Assembly: GCA_023627715.1 (NCBI GenBank)
Contig: JAMAHW010000013.1
Location: 434,001-498,000, forward strand
Reading direction: 5' to 3'
Source of the DNA: Periconia sp. R9002
Taxonomy: Eukaryota > Ascomycota > Dothideomycetes > Pleosporales > Periconiaceae
Length of the DNA: 64,000 nucleotides
The number at the start of each line of letters is the position of its first letter. Position 1 is the stretch's first letter. The notes beneath the pieces are model-generated. The model made no database searches and was not told the DNA's origin. It saw nothing but the letters and a program-made list of their open reading frames with translations. Shown here in pieces: positions 55,456 to 64,000 of this stretch. Made by a program: the position numbers and the translations under genes.

Positions 55456-57036
55456 CTAGACAGAGATGGTCTTGAAAACACTATTGCATGTCAGTAGGCA
55501 CGTTAAAGCAAATGGTTGGAAATTGAACTTACCCAAACCCACTTCCACCAGTAGCCATGATGGTACCAGGGATTTGAGGATGCCAGTGAGCTTCCTTGAC
55601 TTGTTCCATGTAATGCACAAACAACAATTGCGGCGGTACGTCCTGAACACCACCTGTATCCCTGCTCTCCTCGTCGTCCAATTCTACCGAAAGATCCCAT
55701 AGTGTAAGGGTATTGTCGCCAGCAGCGACCAACACGATACTCTCATCAGTGGGATGCCACTCAACGGATGTGATCTGCTCCTTATGGAAATTGTAGGAAG
55801 CGACAGGCGAAGGCTTTTGGTTGCCCATGGCGGTCTGCGGCTTCCAGTTCTTCAAGTCCCATACAGCCCACTCTCCATCGTCCGCACCCGAGGCCAACAG
55901 GAAGTTATTCTTATGTGACCAGGAGAGCACATTGACGTCGGTCTTGGATACCTGGACGCTGATGGCTGCTTTCCGTGACTTTGATCGCGTGTCCCAGATT
56001 TTGACAGTACCATCGCTGGACGCAGAGGAAAAGACGGTAGGCTCCGAGGGCGACCACTGGATTTCTTCCACCGAGCCTTGGTGGCCTGTGAAGGGTGTAG
56101 TGTCCGTAACCCATCCACCTCCTTGAGTGCGCGTTGTGGCAAAGATGTTGCCCGCCGTGTCTCCTGTCAGGAGCTTTCCTTCTGATATAATAGGCGACCA
56201 GTCCAATGCGTATCCCTCGTTTGCCTTGTGCGCTCTTATTGTGGAGATGGGCTTATTCTGAGCGGGAGTGATGGTGGTTCCGGGAATATCGAATGCAGTG
56301 AGATGAGGAGTGATGTCATGTATCAAAACTTGGCCTGACTCGGTCATGGATGCCGTGAGAGTTGTTGGAGGTTTCGCAGATGTGGTCTGTGGGAGCTGGT
56401 GGGCGCGTATCCTGTTCGTGCAGCTGGTCATGGGTATGGATTTGGTCTCTAATATGGGATCTGAGCTTTCATCATCGGAGTCTTCCTCCTCCTCTTCATC
56501 CTCCCTTTCCATCCGCGACAGACTGCTCATCTTCATGACCATGATTTGATTCTCCTTGTCTCTCCCACGCGCAGCTTGTGTACCGGCGACAGCGTAAACG
56601 GTGGCGGGGTAGGTCTTTCTGTCGGAGCCCAGATTGTCTGGTACGATGTCGCATGAGAGACATGGCCAGGGAGCTTCTAAGGCGTGGAGCATTTCATATG
56701 TGGACAAGTCGGGCGCGAGGGTTTCGCCAGCGGATAGTTTGTGTCGTCCTGGGATGAAGGTGCCTTGATCGACTTCCATGGCATCTGGTTCCAATTAGAC
56801 AAGACTCTGCGTGACTAGAAAAGCAATTTGAACGTACTCTCTCTTTCCTCTGCCTCCCTCTCCTCATCTGGCCGTCCATCGACTCCGGCTTCTAAGATCT
56901 CATCCTCGCTCTCGAACTCGTCTTCATATTCATCCTCGAACTCTCCCACCTCGTCCTGGTCGATTTCCATGGGCCGGTCTCCATTTTTGATGGCCTCGCG
57001 CTCTGTCTCGTCTGCATCTGCGGGTCTCTTGGCCAT
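55456..57036 (-). CDS. RRB1: Ribosome assembly protein Rrb1 (GRWD1 family, WD40)
   Basis: Three exons (57036-56838, 56784-55533, 55480-55456) encode 491 residues; the last exon is only 25 nt and gives VFKTISV plus stop. The protein is a nuclear WD40 chaperone for ribosomal protein L3 in yeast and acts in early 60S assembly. Residues 1-65 are acidic (EVGEFEDEYEDEFESEDEIL). The CAF1/RBBP4-type N-terminal helix region is DLSTYEMLHALEAPWPCLSC, and an acidic loop (EREDEEEEEDSDDE) follows as in the family. WD repeats are recognised by GHQGSVEEIQWSPSEPTVF with KIWDTR, NFLLASGADDGEWAVWDLK, and EWHPTDES with LTLWDLS. The final MEQVKEAHWHPQIPGTIMAT is a family hallmark. The gene is head-to-head with SPG1. 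Confidence 0.95.
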
Positions 57037-57583
57037 TGTGTGCGTCCAGCGAGGCGTGGTCGTGCGTATCAATTTTTTCCTGGTGTGTATTATTTTTTTT
57101 TCTGTTTGGGCTGCGCATGTGGTCTGCGGGGGACTAGGAATAATTTAATCGATTAGAGCATTTTTTGGGCCATGAGGCGCACAGACCAGGCAGCCCACCA
57201 AGCAGTAGCAGCCAGCCACTTGCACTTCGGCCCCTCGTCTGCTGTTTAGTAGACTGACCAGACTTCCGCGCACCCCTGCTCACCGCAGCACAGGCACAAC
57301 AACAAGTATGCACCAAACACCCGCCCAGCAGTAGCCAGACACCCCAGCGCACATTTTCCCATTCCTCTTCGGTCGCCCTCACCCTCCCCGTCGCCATCTC
57401 AGATTGCAGAGCATGCAACCCACCCTGTCTACACGTCGTGACGCGTTGGTCTAGTGAAGCTTGCCTGTCCACTACACTGAGCGCGGGGCCCGGTCTGTCT
57501 ACGGAACCTCCACCTCCTGCCATCCCCTCCCATTCGCCTATCCGCCCCCTACCTGCAATATACCTGGTCTCGAGTCAAGACAC
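57037..57583. promoter_or_regulatory. Divergent promoter region, RRB1 and SPG1
   Basis: The 547 bp between divergent start codons carry no gene. A T-rich stretch (57084-57104) lies on the RRB1 side and a pyrimidine-rich leader (57340-57580) on the SPG1 side. Confidence 0.5.
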
Positions 57584-58837
57584 ATGCAAGACAACATGGA
57601 CTTGCCGCAGGAGAGCGTGCCCGTCGAGCCTTTGGAGGCGCAGAAACATAGCGAACAGCCCATGGATGTTGACGATAGCATGAACTCCACCATCACCGCC
57701 TCCACCATAACCGCTTCCACCCATGCGCCTCTCCCAGACTTCAGCAGCAGCACCACAAGCACCAGCAACAATAACAACCTCGCCAACATATCCAGCCATG
57801 GCGCCAACAATGGCTATTCCAGCGAGCACAGGCCTCAGACATCCTACTCGGATACTGCATATCACCCCTACGGTCACGCAAGTGACGGCAACTATGGCTC
57901 GCGCTTCAATACACCCTCCGACGCAGACACTCCCCCGCGGCATGGCTACTACAATGGAGGCAAGGAGACACATATGGGTCAATCAAACTCTCGCCCCAAC
58001 TCCACAATGGGCCATAGATACCCAAACTCGGAGAGCGGCGTCAGATACCAGGATCAAACTCAACGACCCGCGGCGCAACCACAGCAGGAGGCTGCTACCA
58101 AAAATACCAGTGTGGTTATCAAGGTCGGCATGGTTGGTGATGCGCAGATTGGCAAGACCAGTCTTATGGTCAAGTATGTCGAGGGCAGCTGGGACGAGGA
58201 CTACATCCAGACATTAGGTCAGTTAGCGCCATGAACATACCCGAATGACCGTGCTAATTCTAACAGGTGTAAACTTCATGGAGAAGACCATCTCCATTCG
58301 GAACACAGAGATCACTTTCTCGATATGGGATTTGGGGGGCCAGCGCGAATTCGTTAACATGCTACCGCTCGTTTGTAACGATGCTGTTGCCATTTTATTC
58401 ATGTTTGATCTCACTCGGAAGAGTACGCTGAACTCTATTAAAGAATGGTACCGCCAGGGACGTGGTTTCAACAAAACGGCCATTCCATTTTTAGTGGGGA
58501 CAAAATATGATCATTTTGTCAATTTCCCTCGCGAAGAACAAGAGGAGATTTCGAACCAAGTGAGCATTACGCTTCAATTATGTCATAACTCGCGCTAACA
58601 ATATCCTTAGGCCAAGCGATTTGCCAAGGCAATGAAGGCTAGCCTCATTTTCAGCAGTACTAGTCACAGTATCAACGTGCAAAAGGTAATGAGCCCCTTT
58701 ACGTGGGCAGCAAGAAACGCATCACTGACAGCCTCTAGATTTTCAAGATTGTCTTATCCAAAGCTTTCGATCTCAAATGCACCATCCCTGAAATAGAAAA
58801 CATCGGGGAACCGCTCCTCCTTTACCAGGCTGTGTAA
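57584..58837 (+). CDS. SPG1: Septum-promoting small GTPase Spg1/Tem1 with long N-terminal extension (366 aa)
   Basis: Exons are 57584-58217, 58267-58559, 58611-58685 and 58739-58837, with introns of 49, 51 and 53 nt. The GTPase domain (about 178-366) carries G1 [10 protein letters not shown]3 [14 protein letters not shown] and G4 GTKYD. It ends with [20 protein letters not shown] and no prenylation cysteine, as in this family. Spg1/Tem1 sits at spindle pole bodies and triggers the septation initiation or mitotic exit network. About 175 residues of Ser/Asn/Tyr/Gln-rich disordered sequence precede the GTPase; the yeast proteins are about 200-245 residues, so this extension is additional. A start at 57596 (MDLPQES) is also possible. 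It shares a promoter region with RRB1. Confidence 0.95.
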
Positions 58838-59390
58838 ACCCATCATGGCAGCGTGGGGATGTCTTTTCATCCATCGTTGAGGCGTCCTCTGCGTAATAGA
58901 CTTACTTCGCATTGAGGCTATGGCTTTACGAACATCTGAAAAGAAAATGCATGAATCGGCGATTGGAGCAATCTAGGGTTTGATCACACATCTGGCGTTC
59001 GCTCAGGCGGGAGCGCAAAACGGCTTGTGTTTTTATGTAGAGGTACAGGAATGCTTCTGCGCTTTTCTTCCACAAGTCTCTTGGCTGCTAGCAGTCTTTA
59101 ATGGTGTTAACGATCTTGTAAGCAAGTATAGTGTAGTGTCTCATGGGACGGGCAATTTTACGAAATCTTTCGGCCTCTTTAACATGGTGTCGCATGTTTG
59201 TTGTTAGATCCAGAAGTCGTGGTAGCCGTACGCGAGGACTCTGTAGCAGCGTTCAAGTTTAGCCGAACTAGCTCTAACCTCCAAAAAATATCCAGCTACT
59301 ATTATCCTAGCTACCATACACTGCAGCCATAACCTCAAGTGTCCCACCGCGTTTTACCTTGCCACTTCAGCTTCACCGTTAACCTGTGTC

Positions 59391-59410
59391 ATTGATTGTA
59401 AAAAATCAAT
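59391..59410. promoter_or_regulatory. Inverted repeat ATTGATT-N6-AATCAAT upstream of CSL4
   Basis: Perfect 7-base arms are separated by six bases, about 65-85 bp upstream of the CSL4 start and just before its TATA element. The function is not known. Confidence 0.35.
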
Positions 59411-59420
59411 CATTACCGTT

Positions 59421-59428
59421 TTATATAA
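59421..59428 (+). promoter_or_regulatory. TATA-like element of CSL4
   Basis: TTATATAA lies 46 bp upstream of the start codon. If used as a TATA box, the leader would be very short. Confidence 0.4.
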
Positions 59429-59474
59429 CCTGCGGAGCTCACCTTTTACCCACGACGTACCACAACAAAAACCA

Positions 59475-60182
59475 ATGCCGTCAACCCTCCCTCCATACGC
59501 CTTGCCAGGCACACTCCTCGGCCCCGCGACAAAATACCTCCCAGGTCCAGGCACACACATCCATGAATCCAACATCTACTCCTCAATAGCCGGAAACGTC
59601 CGTTCCTCGACCTCACGCACCGCTCCCCCGCCTACGCCTACGAACAAACCACCCACCACCAATACCCCCACCAACCCCTCAACTCCAGCAAATCAAAACA
59701 AATCAAAACCTCTCCCTCTACTCACCGTTTCCCGCGACGACGCCGCCGCCGGACAAGACACAATCGGTATTCTCGGCGTCGGCGGCGGTGGAGGCAACCC
59801 GATCCTCCCCGAAGTCGAAAGCATAGTTCTCGCGCGCGTGACACGCCTGGGCCAGCGCTTCGCCTCGGTCGAAATCCTCGTAGTGAACGACTCGGTGTGT
59901 CGCGAGCCCTTCCAAGGCATGATCCGCCGCGAGGACGTGCGCGCGACGGAAAAAGACAAAGTGAAGATTGAGGAGAGTTTTCGCGTGGGCGATCTGGTCC
60001 GCGGTGTGGTGATTAGTCTAGGGGATCAGAGTAATTACTATTTGAGCACCGCCCAGAACGAGTTGGGCGTTGTGATGGCGAAGAGTGAGGCCGGGAATAC
60101 CATGTATCCAGTTAGCTGGAAGGAGTTTGTTGATGCGAAGACGGGCGCGAGGGAGAGAAGAAAGGTCGCTAAGCCTTTTTGA
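59475..60182 (+). CDS. CSL4: Exosome cap subunit Csl4 (EXOSC1, 235 aa)
   Basis: This intronless gene encodes an S1-domain cap subunit of the RNA exosome, which helps bind and thread RNA for 3'-5' decay and processing. The N-terminal domain begins PYALPGTLLGPATKYLPGPG, the family start. A Pro/Thr/Asn-rich insert of about 40 residues (48-85) follows, longer than in yeast. The S1 domain contains VESIVLARVTRLGQRFASVE, FQGMIRREDVRATEKDKVKI and FRVGDLVRGVVISLGDQSNY with YLSTAQNELGVV. The C-terminus has the family ending PVSWKEFVD then ERRKVAKPF, whose zinc-ribbon cysteines are replaced, as is usual in eukaryotic members. A Gly-rich run (GVGGGGGN) separates insert and S1 domain. It converges with the downstream regulator gene. 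Confidence 0.93.
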   Translation: MPSTLPPYALPGTLLGPATKYLPGPGTHIHESNIYSSIAGNVRSSTSRTAPPPTPTNKPPTTNTPTNPSTPANQNKSKPLPLLTVSRDDAAAGQDTIGILGVGGGGGNPILPEVESIVLARVTRLGQRFASVEILVVNDSVCREPFQGMIRREDVRATEKDKVKIEESFRVGDLVRGVVISLGDQSNYYLSTAQNELGVVMAKSEAGNTMYPVSWKEFVDAKTGARERRKVAKPF

Positions 60183-60422
60183 ACGGTGGGTTTAGGTAAA
60201 GAGTGATAAGAATGGGAGCAGAAAATGTTTATGGAAAAGGTCGGGAAAAAGAAACGGGGCTACGTCTGTACGATATCGCTTGACGGAGAATCTGGCAACC
60301 GCATTGAAATGTTCAGACATGATCTGGAACGAGAGCACGAAAGGCAGGAAAAAAATGATACCCAACGATTAGATCAATCTCTCGCATATATACGTTCCGA
60401 CCTTGTGTACCCATCCGTGAAG

Positions 60423-62813
60423 CTACAACGTCCATTGCGACACCGCGCCCCAATTAATCCCATCCTCGCCCATAGCCGCTGCGCCATAATCCAACCCCTC
60501 AAAGGCATCCAACCCCGGCGCTGCAAACGTATCCAAGTCCAAACCAAGGTCAAATTCGGCGTCCGCGCTCGTGGGCGTGATGCCCATTTCGCCTCTCACC
60601 TTCGGATCCAGGATATTGTCAATCACGCGCGTGAACGCTTTACATGCTTTTATGCATAGGTTGTAATTCGCCTCGCCGGGTCTCGCACTCGATGATTCGA
60701 GATGAACAGCCACATCCAAATGCGAAATCAACACGCTAATCTTACGAATCACCTCCGCGCGGGAGATAGAAGGGGGGAACGCATGGCCCGTCTTTTGCTG
60801 TTCTTGTAGCGCCGTAGCCAGCACGCTCGCGCTCGGGATGCCGAATAGGATGAGCTGTAGCATGAAGTCCTTGTGGACATCGTAGTTGCGGTCGCGCAGT
60901 CTTCCGAGGGTGAGCGTGTTGGAGAGCAAGGTGGTAGATACGCGGAGGAGTTCGAGGTTGGAAGTGAGGGTTTCCTTTTGCGCGAGGAGCCGTCGTATCA
61001 TGAATTCGTTGTAGAAGTGGGTTTGGTGGACGACGACGAGCATTAGGCATACGGCAGGGAGGACCCCTTCGTCCCAGCAGGTGGGCCAGTAGCGGAGGTG
61101 TGGTGGGAAGGCTTCCCAGGCTTCGTGGATGCGGTCGGATATGTCTCTGCGTTGTGCGGTGTTAGTACCAAATATGCACTTTTCTGTGGCTGTGGGAATT
61201 GATGTGCGGAATAGCAATCTTACAGAAGCTGCTTCTCGGCTTTCTTATCAACTTTGACAAACGTAAAGTCCAGAATCTCCTCCAGGAACTGCGAACTGAT
61301 ATACCGCATGCGAGCCCACGAAGCTCGATTGTACTGATTCTTCGCCCAGCCGTTCTCGTCCAAAGCCTGGACAGCACGATTGTACTCCTCCTCATTGGCC
61401 ATGATTGTTTCATCGGATAGGTCAAGAGGCAATTTCGTATTCACGTGTCTTTGGCTCATTCCTATAGGTCTTCCGAGGAAAGTTGAGATGATTTTGTCTT
61501 GCATATATGATCCGCAGCAGAGTCTTCTTCGAGTTTCCAGGAGCCATCGTGGCACGTTTGGTGAATTGGATTCTCGGTGTAAGCCCATAGCGTAGATTTG
61601 ATTGACGAGTTCACCGATTCGTCTCCATGAAGGTGGGCCAGAGAAACCACAGACCTAGAATGGGAGTACAAAATCAGTAAAGTCCAAGGTGATGTGCCTC
61701 AGTGGTAATTGAAGCCTCGGAATGTCACAACGCAGTGTGGTGTCTCCATGCACTTCGCACCGTAGAATACGCACCATGATAGTCAGATGATAGTTGTCGA
61801 ACAACATCCACGTTGTTAAATCATTAATCGGGGTAATCAACGAACACAGCATGATACAACTTGTCGAAGCCCTGAGTAATTCATCCACAAGCTTCGATCT
61901 CAAGCCAGGATGGGTCTGCTCGCTGAGCAAATGGGTGCACGACCCAAATGCCAGGGCTCTACCAGCGGTAGCAAGCACAAATCCAATCGCATCTAGTCTC
62001 AGATTTTCACCAGAACACAACTCATGGAATTCACACGACGGTAACGTCACGGATATCTCTAGCGGTTTGCTACTGTTCTTCAGAACCAGCGTGACCAGCT
62101 GAGAGCTAGGAGCCGATTGTACGAGATTGTACCGATCGACAATAGGCTGTATGGCATCAATGATTCCGACGGAGAACGGGAGAGGAACAGTCCCAGCTTG
62201 GCAGTGCATCGCGTACCATAGGATGAGTTCTCGGATAATGGAATAGTACCGGAACGTCTTGAGGATGTCAGTGGTCATTTGGATACGCATTGGTTTGGTC
62301 AAGGGATGCTGGTGTGACATCTCGAGATCCATTTCGGGCTCTGCTGATGCTTCCCGGTCGTTGACCGGTAAGGAAGATTCATCCTTTGGTAAGTTGACTT
62401 CGTAGCTGGTAGGGCCTAGGTAGCCCGCGCGATACGTGTCCGCCGAAACAGCATCTGCGAATTTCTCACTTTGGAAGGTCGGGTCTCGACCAAAAGCATC
62501 GGAAAGAGACACAGAGGCTCGTCTGTCAATGCCAACATCAATTTAAAAAACTCTCAGAAATTGTGAGCAGACTTCTTGCACAAGACTCACTTCCTTTTAG
62601 CTGGCCGACGCTCTTTTGGTTGTTGACCTTCTTCATTCTCGGCCGTTCTGGGTTTCGTCAATGGCGCCGGATGATAGAAGCAGCGGTCCTCAATACGGCG
62701 TTGAATGCAGCGCTCGCACTTTGGGAACGTATGATCACATTTTGTTTTGTTCAATCGGCAAGGCTCGCACGAGGCCGGTTTGCCATTCCTTCGACTGGAG
62801 TTCCTTTATCACA
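60423..62813 (-). CDS. Zn2Cys6 fungal-specific transcription factor (5' end unresolved)
   Basis: Visible exons are about 62813-62591, 62522-61775, 61654-61224 and 61146-60423; the junctions restore one frame (introns 68, 120 and 77 nt). The first visible exon encodes the binuclear cluster CEPCRLNKTKCDHTFPK then CERCIQRRIEDRC, spaced C2C6C6C2C8C, followed by a basic linker (KERRPAKRKRAS). In that frame there is a stop 5' of the cluster and no ATG, so at least one upstream exon is missing. The middle region is the fungal-specific transcription factor domain: TWMLFDNYHLTIM joined to VCGFSGPPSWRRIGELVNQI and YAMGLHRES, and later RRRLCCGSYMQDKIISTFLG with RPIGMSQRHV. The C-terminal part is helical with an acidic end (DAEFDLGLDLDTFAAPGLD) that could activate transcription. 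The target genes are unknown; no metabolic cluster is adjacent. Confidence 0.88.
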
Positions 62814-63219
62814 GTTAACGTACGCAGTCAGTGATTGGACGATCCAGAGTTTTGTCGATGTTTTGGCCCGCCTACATCAAAGGTACAAGAGTGTAAAATT
62901 ACGCAGTTAACAGCGAGGTACGTTTTTAATTTGAGTCGCGAAGAATATATACAGAGTTTGATTTTATCATATATGTAGGTAGGTATCCAAAACAGAAAAT
63001 CCAACGCCAAGACTGATGGAAAGTGAACTATTGATCGGCGATAGTGTCCCTCACGTGATCGGCAGTTACCTTCGGCCCCCATGTGAGAGTTCGGTATTGG
63101 GAATTGCCTTAAGATTTTTAGGGCGGGGTCGCCAACATTCTCATTGCTCTCCCTTGGGCTACCTGGATGACGAGATATGACGACAGATGAATGCGAGTTG
63201 AACAACAAGCATTGAAAAT
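62814..63219. other. Intergenic; probably holds the missing first exon of the transcription factor
   Basis: This lies between the visible start of the zinc-cluster gene (minus) and the F-box-like gene (plus). It carries TAGGTAGGTA (62975-62984). A minus-strand ATG near 62970 is followed by only a short open stretch; I could not join it to the zinc-cluster exon with certainty. Confidence 0.4.
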
Positions 63220-64000
63220 ATGGACTTCTTCGAGGACATGGAATCAGAATCGACTCTAGTGGGTCCCCCACATCACTTACCATCGCACGCCAATACTGGG
63301 GCTAAGTTTCAAACGTAGCGACCCGAATTCCTGGAATGGGCCGCATCATCCAAACAAGATGCCTCAAAAGTAGGCTTTCTGGATCTACCGCGCGAGCTGC
63401 GAGATTTGATATACTATCATGTTTTGCATGTACCTGGTGCCATTCTCGTTCAGACACCTTACATTTTCGCATCACGAGAAGAGTTCCAGGGCCGAGCCAT
63501 AAAATACAAAGGAGAAGGTTTTACTGAACCGGAACGACTAACCAAAGTCATCACGGTCGCTTTAGTGAGGACTTGTCGACAGATTCATTCCGAAAGCATA
63601 CTCACGCTCTACTGCCGAAATGTGTTCAACTTTCCGATCAGCAACGCAAATTTCGCTATCCGTTACCGCTCCCTCATCCGCCACATTGTGTTTGCAGTGG
63701 AGGCTGGGCGAGGTATCTATAACACCAACGAGATCGATATGTCTTACTGGTGGAGGAGAGTCTACTGGCCGAACGTGCTTGACGTATGCGCGAAATTGCT
63801 TCAACGCTATCCGGGGCTCACGAATTTGACATCGCCCATCAAGTCTGAAAACCTATGGCGCACATGGAGACCCGCCTTCATGTTAGTCGAGCGAAAGACA
63901 AGGAAACAACGCATCGATATGGCCGCTCTTTGGCTGAGAACAAACTGTCCTATCAAAGACCAACGACTGCAGAATATTCTGCACATGGAAATTATGCCAG
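63220..64000 (+). CDS. F-box-like protein, N-terminal part (cut by right edge)
   Basis: Exon 1 (63220-63258) encodes MDFFEDMESESTL and joins across a 60-nt intron (GTGGGT...CGTAG) to exon 2 (63319 to the edge), which starts RPEFLEWAASSKQD. The F-box-like block is VGFLDLPRELRDLIYYHVLH, a sequence type common in large families of Dothideomycete proteins. The region after it, with TKVITVALVRTCRQIHSESI and LYCRNVFNFPISN, is the usual companion segment (RTCRQIHSE, YxxNxF). It continues YWWRRVYWPNVLDVCAKLLQ and QRYPGLTNL without a stop. At least 240 residues are visible and the C-terminus is outside the window. Such proteins may work in ubiquitin ligases, but most are uncharacterised. Confidence 0.8.

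Larger units (their letters stand above)
58838..59474. other. Intergenic between SPG1 and CSL4
   Basis: This contains the SPG1 3' region and the CSL4 promoter. No gene is seen. A TATA element and a short inverted repeat near its end are listed separately. Confidence 0.55.

Overview
The window looks like a gene-dense stretch of nuclear chromosome from a filamentous ascomycete. Short GT-AG introns (mostly 46-70 nt, with CTAAC/CTGAC-like branch sites) interrupt most genes. Many products are fungal housekeeping or fungal-only families: Cdc48, Dbp9, an eIF4B homologue, Ste50, Spg1/Tem1, Rrb1, Csl4, Gpi12, Cti6, a HAM1-like protein, DUF6590 and a Zn2Cys6 regulator. The family mix and protein sequences suggest Dothideomycetes, probably Pleosporales; that is an inference from remembered family sequences, not a measurement. 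I saw no rRNA, no convincing tRNA, no CRISPR array and no intact transposon.

Layout. 1-4.7 kb: the 3' end of a mitochondrial NAD(P) transhydrogenase gene, a small unknown gene and a PHD-finger gene (Cti6-like). 6.6-9.7 kb: two consecutive BTB-domain genes, the second with three C-terminal zinc-ribbon-like modules. 10.2-15.0 kb: a minus-strand run of Dbp9 helicase, a gamma-glutamylcyclotransferase-like gene and a six-exon DUF6590 gene whose N-terminus is a YGQQSQ repeat. 15.9-17.6 kb: a coiled-coil protein of unknown function, followed by a 4.6-kb gene-free interval. 22.2-24.9 kb: a 900-residue HAM1-like protein. 26.1-29 kb: an isolated methyltransferase and a coiled-coil protein. 29.5-31.5 kb: an eIF4B-like translation factor with a 4-nt first exon and a probable 6-nt microexon. 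31.9-41.6 kb: a small membrane protein, Ste50, a small unknown protein and Cdc48. 43.2-46.6 kb: a C2H2 protein and a secreted Bys1-like protein. 48.7-54.4 kb: a divergent pair (four-helix membrane protein and Gpi12), an F-box-like protein and a long disordered protein. 55.5-60.2 kb: a divergent Rrb1/Spg1 pair and Csl4. 60.4-62.8 kb: a Zn2Cys6 transcription factor. 63.2 kb to the right edge: a partial F-box-like gene.

The genes do not form one pathway. Themes are ribosome biogenesis, RNA turnover and translation (Dbp9, Rrb1, Csl4, eIF4B), signalling and cell-cycle exit (Ste50, Spg1), protein quality control (Cdc48), GPI-anchor synthesis (Gpi12) and chromatin regulation (Cti6). Two head-to-head pairs may share promoters. 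The least ordinary content is the BTB/zinc-ribbon protein, the microexon architecture of the eIF4B gene, several frame-preserving alternative splice choices, the 18-nt coding repeat and the long gene-free interval.
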